A DNA stretch of 64,000 nt from an uncultured Acidobacteriaceae bacterium (lineage in GTDB: Bacteria > Acidobacteriota > Terriglobia > Terriglobales > Acidobacteriaceae), in contig CAIVDV010000053.1 of assembly GCA_903904755.1 (NCBI GenBank), positions 1 through 64,000 of the forward strand, read 5' to 3'. The translations under genes and the position numbers were made by a program. The first letter of the stretch is position 1. Each line of letters opens with the position of its first letter. Below are positions 1 to 8,086 of the stretch, piece by piece. The notes below the pieces were generated by a model that searched no databases, was not told where the DNA came from, and saw nothing but the letters and a program-made list of their open reading frames with translations.

Positions 1-168
1 CCACACAGTTCGCTGGCCTATCGAACACCGGGCGAGTTCCGAGAGATCGCAGGCTATGCAAATGTGGAAAGCAACAAACGCTTCCCACATTTGCACAGCC
101 ACGACGGCGGCAAGGAGACAACTCCTTCGCCAAAACCTAAACCAGAATCTCTAGTTATGAATGGTTGA
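1..168 (+). CDS. IS3-family transposase OrfB, C-terminal fragment
   Basis: Frame 1 is open from the first base to TGA at 166-168 (55 codons). It begins PHSSLAYRTPGEFRE and continues GYANVESNKRFPHLH. In the rve integrase domain of IS3-family transposases, the last part after the catalytic DDE residues usually reads RPHSSLGYRTP-EF followed by a variable tail, so this is that C-terminus. The catalytic residues lie upstream of the window. The stop falls 18 bases before the predicted element end, a normal arrangement. The protein would act on the ends of its own element. Family assignment is confident; subgroup is not determined. Confidence 0.75.
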   Translation, partial: PHSSLAYRTPGEFREIAGYANVESNKRFPHLHSHDGGKETTPSPKPKPESLVMNG

Positions 169-186
169 GAGAATGGGGGCAGGTCA
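1..186 (+). mobile_element. Right end of an IS3-family insertion sequence (partial)
   Basis: The window opens inside an insertion sequence. It contains the C-terminus of the transposase (stop at 166-168), followed by a candidate right terminal repeat at about 171-186 that ends in GGTCA. Read from outside, this end is TGACCTGCCCCCATTC. A TGA start followed by a C-run is typical of IS3-family ends. Base 187 would be the first base of flanking DNA, where a different open reading begins. The left end lies outside the window, so the target duplication cannot be checked. Confidence 0.65.
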
Positions 187-588
187 ATTGCAACCTGGCC
201 TAATATCATTTCGCTCCAACCCCGTGGCCTGACGAATCGCAGTCGAGAATTCGAACAGGTCTATCGCGCCCACCTCGCCTCGCTGAACGCAGATATCGAC
301 CAGGCCCGTATCGACGATGCTCAAGACAACGGCGATCGCTCAATTTGCCTCCAGATAGAAACGGCAAAGATAGAGCGATTCCTGGGAATTTCCTCAAACG
401 CCGGCAAAGACAAGGCAAAGGAATGGATCAATAGTAGCGACGGAGCCCTTCGTCGCAAAGGGTTCGCCGTCCTCGCCGATATAGGGGACGATGAATCCAT
501 AGCCGAATTGAGACGCTATACCAAGGACCCTGATCCAAGAATTGCCGCTGAAGCGGACTTCGTATTGAGGAAACGACTTGATAAGTAG
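187..588 (+). pseudogene. 3' fragment of a HEAT-like repeat gene cut by the insertion sequence
   Basis: Frame 1 is open from the predicted end of the insertion sequence to TAG at 586-588. It has no in-frame ATG, as expected if the 5' part was displaced by the element. The last 50 residues read like alpha-helical HEAT/PBS-type repeats: RRKGFAVLADIGDDESIAEL is followed by a second helix pair containing RYTKDPDPRIAAEADFVLRK. Such repeats usually make protein-binding scaffolds. The first 80 residues show no motif I recognise. The fragment could also be a gene whose start lies inside the element, but no credible ribosome binding site is visible. Confidence 0.5.
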
Positions 589-608
589 CTCGGACACGAG
601 CTACTTAT
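581..608. terminator. Perfect 12-bp hairpin overlapping the stop of the HEAT-like fragment
   Basis: ATAAGTAGCTCG (581-592), loop GACA, and CGAGCTACTTAT (597-608) form a perfect 12-bp stem. The stem contains the TAG stop of the upstream fragment. Only a short T run follows, so termination strength is uncertain. It lies between convergent genes, which fits a shared terminator. Confidence 0.5.
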
Positions 609-653
609 TTGGCTCACTCGAAACACGCAGCATCCCAACCAGCCACCGCCGCT

Positions 654-1475
654 CTATCCCTGGTCCCGCCACAACGCCACACCACCCAGCAACCCCGTCT
701 CATTCGACACAATCGTCACATTCGGCGGCAGGTCAAACAAAATCTTCTTGGTGTTCCCACCACCCAGGTACAGGTGGTCCCAGTTGAAGAGGGCTTCCAG
801 GTTCTGGATTGCCTCCAGCACAAACTTGTTCCACTTGATCTTTCCAAAGCGGTCCAGCCCGCGCCGGCCAATGTAGTCCTCGTAGGTCATGCCCTTTTTG
901 CGCCAGATGTGGTGCCCAATCTCCAGCCCTGGGCACAGGTGGCCATTCGTAAACAGCGCCCCGCCCATTCCGGTTCCCAGAGTCACCACCAGTTCCACAC
1001 CGTGCCCGCTGATGGCCCCATACCCGGCCACATCGGCATCGTTGCCCACCCGCACCGGCCGGCCCCAGCGCCGCTCCAGCTCTGCCTGCAGAGGATAATT
1101 CGCCCATCCCGGATCGAGATTGAAGGCGGCGAGCGTGCAGCCATGCTTTACCACGCCCGGAAAGCCCACGGAAACCCGGTCATACTCCGGAATCTGCAAC
1201 CGCAGCTCATCCAGCACTGCCAGCACCGCCTCTGGCTTTGGAACCTCCGGCGTCGCCGCGCGAATCCGCTCGGTGACCGCGCGACCATTCGCGTCCAGCA
1301 CCATCATCTTCAGCCCGGAACCGCCGATATCAATCGTCAGCGTCAACGGTCCCAGCGGGGCCGTCATCGGTTCCGAACTTACCACTGCTTCCACCGCAGG
1401 CGTCACAACCTGTGCCACCACAACCTTCTTCACTCGGCTCGTCTTTGCTGCAGTTTTCTTCGCTGGTGTCGTCAT
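654..1475 (-). CDS. ppgK: Polyphosphate glucokinase (ROK family)
   Basis: Phosphorylates glucose using polyphosphate (and often ATP) in the cytoplasm. The 273-residue protein has the N-terminal phosphate-binding loop DIGGSGLKMMV, the catalytic-Asp segment VGNDADVAGYG and the second phosphate motif LGTGMGGALF. The stretch GLDRFGKIKWNKFV resembles the region separating polyphosphate glucokinases from other ROK kinases. The start at 1475 is chosen because GGGGAGA lies just upstream; an in-frame extension to 1613 lacks such a site and reads like non-coding DNA. A Lys/Ala-rich leader of about 45 residues precedes the kinase fold, longer than in typical PpgK. It is divergent from priA, with a 159-bp gap. 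Confidence 0.88.
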   Translation of the reverse strand: MTTPAKKTAAKTSRVKKVVVAQVVTPAVEAVVSSEPMTAPLGPLTLTIDIGGSGLKMMVLDANGRAVTERIRAATPEVPKPEAVLAVLDELRLQIPEYDRVSVGFPGVVKHGCTLAAFNLDPGWANYPLQAELERRWGRPVRVGNDADVAGYGAISGHGVELVVTLGTGMGGALFTNGHLCPGLEIGHHIWRKKGMTYEDYIGRRGLDRFGKIKWNKFVLEAIQNLEALFNWDHLYLGGGNTKKILFDLPPNVTIVSNETGLLGGVALWRDQG

Positions 1476-1634
1476 TGGCTTTCTCCCCGTCTTCCGCTTG
1501 CGCAGTCTTCCATCGAACCAAATTGTAGCCCACGCCGGGCATCTCTCACACAGTCTCTTCCCACTTCTCCACAGCCCATTGCACTCCTCTGCTCCAGCCC
1601 ACCACCCACGCACTACACTGGGGATGGATTCGCC

Positions 1635-4094
1635 ATGCCTGCTTACTGCGAAGTCGCACTTCCGGTCCCGCTCGACCGCACCTTCACCTACGCCCTCTCC
1701 CCCGGCGACCAGGTCCAGCGCGGCACGCGGGTCATCGTGCCCTTTCGCAACGAAAAGCTCATCGGCTTTGTGCTGGAAACCACAAACAAGGCTCCCGAAG
1801 ACTACGAAGTCAAGCCCATCGACTCCGTCCTCGACACCGAACCCCTCCTCTCTCCTGAACTCCTCGACCTCGCCGCCTGGATTGCCCAGTACTACCTCGC
1901 GCCTATCGGCGAAGTCCTGCGCACCATGCTGCCCAACATGGCCGAGGTTCGCCGCACCGTCTACTACCGCATCACCGACCTGGGCCGCGACGCCCTCGCC
2001 GCAGCACTCGACGGCTCACCCCGCCGCAGCAAACTCTCCGCTGAAGACCAGGACATTGAGCACAAGGTGCTGACCCGCCTTGCCGAGGGCGAACCCGTCA
2101 AGCTCTCCAAGCTTCGCACCGCCACCGCCGCCAGCCTGGCGCTGCTCGCCTCGCTTGTGCGGCGCAAGTGGATCACGCGCGAGACGACCGCCGTCGAGCA
2201 GGACTCGCGCCGCTGTGAGCGTTACGCCGTCCTGCTGCCGGAAACCCGCCTCCCCAACCTCACTGAGCGCCAGCAGGCCATCCTGGCCGAGCTGGCAGCC
2301 GCCGGCGGCGAACTCCCCATCGCCGCACTCCGCCAGGTCTGCCCCACGCCTTCTACCCTGCAAACCCTTGTCCGCCGCGGCCTCGTCCGCATCGACGAGC
2401 GCCCCACCACCTACGCCCTCACCGCCTTCGCCCAGGACAAGCAAAACCACGTCCTCAACGAGCAGCAACTCGACGCCCTGGCCTCCATCACCGCCGCGCT
2501 TGGGCGCTTCCAGCCCTTCCTGCTGCACGGCGTCACCGGCTCCGGCAAAACCGCGGTCTACCTCGCCGCCATGCAGCAGGCGCTGGACCGCAACCTGGGC
2601 GCCATCCTTCTCGTTCCGGAAATCGGCCTGACCCCGGCCGCTGCGGCACAGCTGGACGCCACCTTCGGCACCCGCGTGGCCATTCTCCACTCTGGCCTTA
2701 CTCCCGCGGAACGCTCCGAGCACTGGCACCGCATCCGCCGCGGCGATGCTCCCATCGTCGTGGGCACGCGCTCCGCCATCTTCGCTCCGGTCCCCAATCT
2801 CGGCCTCATCCTGGTCGATGAGGAGCACGACCAGAGCTACAAGCAGGAAGAAACGCCGCGGTATAACGCCCGTGATACGGCTGTATTACGCGCCAAGCTC
2901 CGTAGTGCGCCCATCGTCCTGGGCTCTGCCACCCCGTCCCTGGAAACCTGGCAGAACTGCGAGTCCGGCAAATACCAGCGCCTGACCATGGCCACCCGCG
3001 TCAACAACCGCCCCCTGCCCACCATCGAACTGGTCGATATGCGCGTCGAGTTCCAGCAAACCGGCAAGGAGCAGCTCTTCAGCCGCCTCCTCATTCAGGA
3101 GGCGCAGGCCACGCTGGACCGCGGCGAACAGGCCGTCATCCTGCTGAACCGCCGCGGGTACTCCTTTGTGGTCATGTGCCGCGCCTGCGGCGAAAAGCTG
3201 GAGTGCCAGAACTGCGCCATCTCCCTGACCCATCACAAACCGGTGGATGACCCAGCCGGCATCGCCTCCAGCGGCCAGCGGCTGGAGTGCCACTACTGCG
3301 GCTACCGGCGCACCGTACCCGCCCGCTGCCCCAAGTGCGACTCCGAACACCTCTACTACCTCGGCGCAGGCTCCCAGCAAGGGGAAGAACGCCTCCAGGA
3401 GATCTTCCCCAACGCCCGCATCGGCCGCATGGACCGGGACACCATCCGCGGGCGCCACGACATGGAGCGCCTGCTCGCCCGCCTCCACTCCGGCGACATC
3501 AACCTGCTCGTCGGCACCCAGATGATTGCCAAGGGCCACGACGTCCACGGCGTCACCCTTGTCGGCGTCGTCGGCTGCGACCATTCCCTATCGATGCCCG
3601 ACTTCCGCGCCGCCGAGCGCGTCTTCCAGCTCATGACCCAGGTCTCAGGCCGTGCCGGCCGCGGAACCCTGCCCGGCAAAGTTGTCGTGCAAACCTATTA
3701 CCCCGACCACTACGCCATCCAGGCCGCCCAAACCCACGACTACACCACCTTCGTCGCCCGCGAGCTGAAATACCGCCGCTGGATGCATTACCCGCCCTTC
3801 GGGGTGCTCGCCAATCTCCTCATCCACTCCCGTCGCATGGAAGAAGCCGCCGGCTGGGCCGCCATCCTCGGCAAATGGTTCCAGCAGACCAACCCCGAAG
3901 GCGTCCGCGTCCTGGGCCCCTGCACCGCCCCCATTGCGCGCATCAAGGACACCTGGCGCTTCCATCTCGTCCTCAAAGCCATCTCCCGCCGCGCCCTCAA
4001 CTCCACCCTTCGCGCCGCCCTTGCTCACGCGGAACAAGCCGGCATCCCCCGCCGCAACCTTATCGTCGACGTGGATGCGCTCCGGCTCATGTAA
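1635..4094 (+). CDS. priA: Primosomal protein N' (replication restart helicase PriA)
   Basis: The 819-residue 3'-5' DNA helicase recognises stalled forks and reloads the replicative helicase. The N-terminal 3'-end-binding domain starts MPAYCEVALPVPLDRTFTY. Walker A GVTGSGKT is at about residue 299 and the DEEH Walker B box at about 395. The two-zinc cluster is at about 515-567, with CRACGEKLECQNC and then CHYCGY and CPKC. Motifs V and VI appear as GTQMIAKGHD and QVSGRAGR. The ATG at 1635 gives the standard N-terminus; the frame is open much further upstream but that part only mirrors ppgK. Length is slightly above the E. coli protein (732). All catalytic motifs are intact. Confidence 0.96.
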   Translation: MPAYCEVALPVPLDRTFTYALSPGDQVQRGTRVIVPFRNEKLIGFVLETTNKAPEDYEVKPIDSVLDTEPLLSPELLDLAAWIAQYYLAPIGEVLRTMLPNMAEVRRTVYYRITDLGRDALAAALDGSPRRSKLSAEDQDIEHKVLTRLAEGEPVKLSKLRTATAASLALLASLVRRKWITRETTAVEQDSRRCERYAVLLPETRLPNLTERQQAILAELAAAGGELPIAALRQVCPTPSTLQTLVRRGLVRIDERPTTYALTAFAQDKQNHVLNEQQLDALASITAALGRFQPFLLHGVTGSGKTAVYLAAMQQALDRNLGAILLVPEIGLTPAAAAQLDATFGTRVAILHSGLTPAERSEHWHRIRRGDAPIVVGTRSAIFAPVPNLGLILVDEEHDQSYKQEETPRYNARDTAVLRAKLRSAPIVLGSATPSLETWQNCESGKYQRLTMATRVNNRPLPTIELVDMRVEFQQTGKEQLFSRLLIQEAQATLDRGEQAVILLNRRGYSFVVMCRACGEKLECQNCAISLTHHKPVDDPAGIASSGQRLECHYCGYRRTVPARCPKCDSEHLYYLGAGSQQGEERLQEIFPNARIGRMDRDTIRGRHDMERLLARLHSGDINLLVGTQMIAKGHDVHGVTLVGVVGCDHSLSMPDFRAAERVFQLMTQVSGRAGRGTLPGKVVVQTYYPDHYAIQAAQTHDYTTFVARELKYRRWMHYPPFGVLANLLIHSRRMEEAAGWAAILGKWFQQTNPEGVRVLGPCTAPIARIKDTWRFHLVLKAISRRALNSTLRAALAHAEQAGIPRRNLIVDVDALRLM

Positions 4095-4248
4095 CGCGCA
4101 TTCCTGCCGCAAGAAGGAAAATCAGAGACTCCTCATTCCCGCCTTCCTCCTTCATTACAGTTTTCTCATTCCCCGCCGATGAAGCCCTTAGCCCAGTCCC
4201 TCTCCCGCGACGACCATCGGGAGAGCCCTGGGCAGGAGGCCACCCCCC

Positions 4249-5742
4249 ATGGGTCACAGCAACATCAACCCCCACCCCAGTGCTCTTGCCGGGCGCCTGA
4301 CCCGCCCCCGCCCCAACTGGAGCAAGCTCGAACAGCACCTGCAGGAAGTCGGCGCACTCCACACCGGCATTTATTGCCTTCTCCGCGACCTTACGCCCGC
4401 AGCGGTGCTCAGCGGCTACTGGATTTACCGCCACCCCGGCGTCCTCCTCCACGGCCCCAAATGGCTCTCCAACCAGCGCATCAGCCTCGTCGAACTCCTT
4501 CTGCTTGTTGCTGTGACGCTTCTCGCACAGCTCGTCAACTCCCAGGGCTGGGGCACGCCCCACCACCCGCTTCATCGGGAAATCTCCTCCACCCTCGCCA
4601 CTGCTACCTTCGCCAGTTGCCTGGTCTTCCCTGCCTTGCTCGCCAACCACTCCAGCCGCAGCGCTCTTCTTATCGACATAGACTTCCTCCTTGGCAGCAC
4701 GATGCTGCGCCTTGCACTGCTGGCCGTGACCGCCGCCATCGGTCTGGCCGCCGCTGACGTCCTTGTCTCCCGCCGCGAAGTGCTGCTGATCGGCAGCGGC
4801 CGCGGCGCTCGCGGCGTCTTCGACGACCTCATCGATTCCCCTGTCTATCACCTCACCGGGGTCCTCGACGACCAGTTCATCGGCTCCGGCCTGATGCGCG
4901 ACCGCTACCTGGGCCCGCTCAGCCAGCTCGAAAGTACCCTCAAGGAAAACCCTGTCTCCATCGTCTACTGCTCGCTGCCCGTCAAATCGATGTACGAATC
5001 GATCCAACACGTGATTGAAACCTGCGAGCGTTTCGGTGTCGAGGTTCGCCACTCCTCGCGCCTCTTCCAGACCTCCATCGCGCGCCTCGTACCCGGCCAC
5101 CGCGAAGCCTTCTCCATCCTCCACATGGTTCGCCAGGACTCCACCCGCTACGTGAAACGCGTCTTCGACATCGCCGGCGCATCCACGCTGCTCATCCTGA
5201 CTTCGCCCATCCTGTTCGCCGCCGCCATCGCCATCCGCGCCACCAGCCCCGGCCCAATCCTGTTCACGCAGCAGCGCTACGGGCTCTACCGCCGCCGCTT
5301 CCATATCCTCAAACTGCGCACCATGGTCCCCGATGCCGAACTCCTCCAGGCGGGCCTGGAAGACCTGAACGAACTCGACGGCCCCGCCTTCAAAATCCGC
5401 CGCGACCCACGCATCACCCGTATTGGCGCATTTCTCCGCAAAACCTCCATCGACGAACTTCCCCAGCTCTGGAACGTCCTGCGCGGAGATATGTCGCTGG
5501 TTGGCCCCCGACCCCTCACCGTCCGCGACGTGCTGCTCATCCGCAACTCATCGCAGCTCCGCCGGTTCAGCGTTCTGCCCGGCATTACCTGCATCTGGCA
5601 AATTGCCGGCCGCAACAATACCGACTTTGAAAGCTGGATCCGTCAGGATTTGGAATACATCGACAACTGGTCTCTCTCGCTCGACCTGCGTATCCTATTC
5701 GGCACTATCCCGGCCGTGCTCGGCACCCGCGGAGCGATGTAA
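4249..5742 (+). CDS. Exopolysaccharide polyprenyl glycosylphosphotransferase (WcaJ/WbaP-like)
   Basis: Membrane enzyme that transfers a sugar-1-phosphate from a nucleotide sugar to undecaprenyl phosphate, the first step of exopolysaccharide or O-unit assembly. The 497-residue protein has several N-terminal hydrophobic segments (about 50-170) and a Rossmann-like middle domain ([16 protein letters not shown]). The C-terminal bacterial sugar transferase domain carries [43 protein letters not shown] and a PRPLT end motif. An AGGAGG sits 9 bases before the ATG. It could serve the glycosyltransferase operon at 58-64 kb, but it is more than 50 kb away and that link is inference. Confidence 0.88.
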   Translation: MGHSNINPHPSALAGRLTRPRPNWSKLEQHLQEVGALHTGIYCLLRDLTPAAVLSGYWIYRHPGVLLHGPKWLSNQRISLVELLLLVAVTLLAQLVNSQGWGTPHHPLHREISSTLATATFASCLVFPALLANHSSRSALLIDIDFLLGSTMLRLALLAVTAAIGLAAADVLVSRREVLLIGSGRGARGVFDDLIDSPVYHLTGVLDDQFIGSGLMRDRYLGPLSQLESTLKENPVSIVYCSLPVKSMYESIQHVIETCERFGVEVRHSSRLFQTSIARLVPGHREAFSILHMVRQDSTRYVKRVFDIAGASTLLILTSPILFAAAIAIRATSPGPILFTQQRYGLYRRRFHILKLRTMVPDAELLQAGLEDLNELDGPAFKIRRDPRITRIGAFLRKTSIDELPQLWNVLRGDMSLVGPRPLTVRDVLLIRNSSQLRRFSVLPGITCIWQIAGRNNTDFESWIRQDLEYIDNWSLSLDLRILFGTIPAVLGTRGAM

Positions 5743-5913
5743 CTGTCAACGCCCGATGCAAAGTGCGCCTGGGTGTCCAACCTTTAACCAAGGACCTGTT
5801 CTGCGGCTAAGTGACGCCCAAAAACTCCCTGTTCAACCAAACACCCAAGTGGTATCCTTCCCGCGTTTCCGTCCAACCGCCACAAGCGCAATCCAACCCC
5901 CAGCGGAGGAACC

Positions 5914-6381
5914 ATGACTACTCTCAAGTGCAAGGAAGAAATCGTTAAATACGGCAAAAACGACCAGGTCATCCGAAAGGAATTTGAGGAAATTCATTGC
6001 TCCGAAGAGAAGACCTGCAAGGAAGGCGACAAGAAGGCCGGCTGTGAAAAGCGAACCATCATTGGCCCATCCAAGGAAGACAAAGACTTCTTCCTCGGCG
6101 TTCGCGCCTGCATCTGCCCCGACGACCTGAAGGACGGTAAAACCGGACGCCCCGTTCCCGGATCACACATGGACTGCAATCAATACGCACTCTACTATTC
6201 GAAGGACAAGGAAGAACTCGCCCGGCTTTGCGAAATGACGATCTGCACCACCGAAAAACAATGCGAAGACGGCAACGAGAAGAAAGGTTGCTCGAAGCGT
6301 TCGCTTATCCGGGCATCCAAGGAAGACGAAAAATTCTTCATGGCAATCGTCATCTGTGTCTGCCAAAAATACCTGGGATAG
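5914..6381 (+). CDS. Tandem-duplicated Cys-rich small protein, function unknown
   Basis: A 155-residue, highly charged protein with no signal peptide or membrane segment, so probably cytoplasmic. It consists of two copies of an 82-residue unit without insertions or deletions at the cysteines: Cys 6, 29, 35, 44, 66 and 68 recur as 88, 111, 117, 126, 148 and 150. The core of each unit is C-x5-C-x8-C-x21-C-x-C with a conserved SKEDxxFF. One extra Cys (106) lies in the second unit. The start is well supported by GGAGGA just before ATG. Cys spacing suggests metal binding or disulfides, but no known family is recognised. It stands alone between the sugar transferase and convergent pyrF, 13 bp away. 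Confidence 0.8.
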   Translation: MTTLKCKEEIVKYGKNDQVIRKEFEEIHCSEEKTCKEGDKKAGCEKRTIIGPSKEDKDFFLGVRACICPDDLKDGKTGRPVPGSHMDCNQYALYYSKDKEELARLCEMTICTTEKQCEDGNEKKGCSKRSLIRASKEDEKFFMAIVICVCQKYLG

Positions 6382-6394
6382 CTGCCGGCACCCC

Positions 6395-7123
6395 CTAAAG
6401 CGCCCCAGCCATCTCCGCCAGAATCGCCTGAGTCGCAGCCACCGGGTCTGCCGCCTGCGTAATCGGCCGCCCCACCACCAGGCTGCTCGCCCCATCGGCC
6501 AACGCCGTCGCCGGCGTCGCAATCCGCTGCTGGTCGCCCACCGCAGCCCCCGCCGGACGTATCCCCGGAATCACCAGCACCCCTGTCGGCCCGGTCATTC
6601 CCCGCAGCGTCTTCACCTCCTGCGGAGAACACACAAAGCCGCGAATCCCCGCCGCCAGCCCCATCGCCGCCAGCAGACTCACCTGCTCGGCCGGGCTGCG
6701 CTCCACGCCTACGGCCCGCACCTGCTCCTGGTTCATGCTGGTCAGCACCGTCACCGCCAGCAGCTCCGGCGCGCTCACCAGCCCTGCCGCAGCTTCCCGT
6801 GCCGCCGTCAGCATCGCCGGGCCGCCGCTGGCATGGATTGTCAGCATCTTCGCCCCCAGACCGCCCGCGCTGCGCACCGCAGAGGCCACCGTGTTGGGAA
6901 TGTCATGCAGCTTCAGGTCAAGGAACACGGAGTATCCCCGGCCTGCCAGCGCCTCCACCACACCGGGCCCGGCCGCCACAAACAGCTCCAATCCCACCTT
7001 GAACCACCGGCAGCTCCCGCCCAGCCGCGCCGCCAGCGCCAGCGCCTCAGCCTGCGTCGGCACATCCAGCGCCACTATCAGCCGCTCCCGCGCCGCTTCC
7101 ATCGCTGCCGCACTCGTCGTCAT
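6395..7123 (-). CDS. pyrF: Orotidine 5'-phosphate decarboxylase
   Basis: Decarboxylates OMP to UMP, the last step of pyrimidine synthesis. The 242-residue TIM-barrel protein shows the start ERLIVALDVP, the lysine of VGLELFVAAGP, and the catalytic signature VFLDLKLHDIPNTV with the D-K-D arrangement. The C-terminal phosphate loop is PAGAAVGDQQRIATP. The ATG at 7123 is preferred over a GTG five codons upstream because GAGGAG lies 7 bases before it. The terminator of rlpA sits only about 20 bp upstream, so the promoter must overlap that hairpin or transcription reads through. Confidence 0.93.
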   Translation of the reverse strand: MTTSAAAMEAARERLIVALDVPTQAEALALAARLGGSCRWFKVGLELFVAAGPGVVEALAGRGYSVFLDLKLHDIPNTVASAVRSAGGLGAKMLTIHASGGPAMLTAAREAAAGLVSAPELLAVTVLTSMNQEQVRAVGVERSPAEQVSLLAAMGLAAGIRGFVCSPQEVKTLRGMTGPTGVLVIPGIRPAGAAVGDQQRIATPATALADGASSLVVGRPITQAADPVAATQAILAEMAGAL

Positions 7124-7144
7124 CGCCCTGCTCCTCACGCGGAA

Positions 7145-7183
7145 AAGCCCGCCGCATTCGAGTCTATCGAATCCGGCGGGCTT
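7145..7183 (-). terminator. Rho-independent terminator of rlpA
   Basis: A 17-nt arm at 7145-7161 (AAGCCCGCCGCATTCGA) pairs with 7167-7183 with a single mismatch and a 5-base loop. On the minus strand the stem is followed by TTTTCC, so it terminates transcription coming from rlpA. It lies immediately upstream of the pyrF start. Confidence 0.75.
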
Positions 7184-7227
7184 CTTTCCCAGCTTCAGGT
7201 TGCTCCCGTGGTCACGGCGGTGTTCGC

Positions 7228-7731
7228 TTACCGCGTGGCCATCGGAATTCCATTCGTCATTGCAGGCCAGTTCAGTTGCGCCATTTCGGCGCCTTCCACC
7301 TTTTCCAGGCGGACCCGCATTCTGCCTCCATGGTTGAACCCCAGGGACCGTGCGGCGGCATACGACAAATCCACCACCAGTCCCGGAGCCAGAGGCCCTC
7401 TGTCGTTTACCCGTACCAGCACCGAACGGTGCGTCGTCAGGTTGGTTACCTTCACCAGCGTGCCAATCGGCAGCGTCCGGTGTGCACAGGTGTACATGTG
7501 CAAGTCAAATGCTTCCCCGCTTGCCGTCCGACGGTTCTGGAAGCGGTGGCCATACCAACTGGCCGAACCCACCTGTACCCAGCGCCCGTGTTTCATCGGT
7601 TCGGGATGCTTCCGCGTTTGCGAACCCGGAGCGGCTTGCGCATTCGAACCACTAACCGTCACCAACAGCAAAAGTGCAGCTGCTGCAAACGGTCGCCGAT
7701 TTCGTGTCGTGCAAAGTCGTTGTGTTGGCAT
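7228..7731 (-). CDS. rlpA: Septal ring lytic transglycosylase-like RlpA protein
   Basis: A 167-residue secreted protein with a double-psi beta-barrel domain. RlpA proteins bind or cleave denuded glycan strands at the septum. The N-terminus is basic followed by AAAALLLLVTVSGSNAQA, a signal peptide with a probable AxA cleavage site. The core begins VGSASWYGHRFQNRRTASGEAFD and ends with LVRVNDRGPLAPGLVVDLS, the usual catalytic Asp region. There is no SPOR domain, as is common outside proteobacteria. No Cys follows the signal, so it is not obviously a lipoprotein. It has its own terminator downstream and is divergent from the TPR gene. Confidence 0.88.
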   Translation of the reverse strand: MPTQRLCTTRNRRPFAAAALLLLVTVSGSNAQAAPGSQTRKHPEPMKHGRWVQVGSASWYGHRFQNRRTASGEAFDLHMYTCAHRTLPIGTLVKVTNLTTHRSVLVRVNDRGPLAPGLVVDLSYAAARSLGFNHGGRMRVRLEKVEGAEMAQLNWPAMTNGIPMATR

Positions 7732-8086
7732 AGCGATACTTTGGTGAGTTTACCCACATCTAAATCACAAGTCAATGATTTTACTGATTTTAGCGATTTA
7801 CTCCCCGAGAAAACGTGTTCCTGAAATGTGTCTTTTCCACCACATAGATATTTACTATTTGATTAATACCAATTGAGTACACTCTGCCCATATTCCGTCT
7901 AAGTCCTTTTATGCCAGAAACTTCCCCTATTGCACTTTCTGCCAACCCACTACCTTCTTCCACCACTCGTCCCGAAATAGTTCCTCGTAACACCTTCGTG
8001 TTACATTTCGAGACGAATCCCAACCCATCAGGCCCAAATCCCCTGACCAGCCCTCATTCGGCCGGCTCGCCCGTCCAACGGTTACC
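7732..8086. other. AT-rich intergenic region between divergent rlpA and TPR gene
   Basis: This 355-bp stretch is visibly more AT-rich than its neighbours between about 7740 and 7920. It must hold the promoters for both divergent genes. I see no gene with a credible start, no tRNA and no long repeat. A TTGATT followed by A/T-rich sequence near 7860-7885 could be a -35 region for the rightward gene, but the spacing is not convincing. Confidence 0.4.

Noticed and set aside
1476-1613. N-terminal extension of the polyphosphate glucokinase
   Set aside because: The extra 46 codons are Trp/Cys/Arg-rich, unlike the rest, and a good ribosome binding site lies before the internal ATG at 1475.
2886-3584. 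232-codon minus-strand reading inside priA
   Set aside because: Antisense shadow of the helicase and zinc regions of priA.
4087-5304. 405-codon minus-strand reading over the sugar transferase
   Set aside because: It mirrors a gene with complete family motifs on the plus strand; composition is Gly/Ala/Glu-rich as expected for antisense of high-GC3 sequence.
6356-7747. 463-codon plus-strand reading over pyrF and rlpA
   Set aside because: It is Arg/His/Pro-rich antisense of two genes with intact catalytic motifs and has no ribosome binding site.
7911-8086. Small coding region preceding the TPR gene
   Set aside because: The open reading starting at 7911 runs antisense-like through the TPR gene in another frame and has no ribosome binding site.
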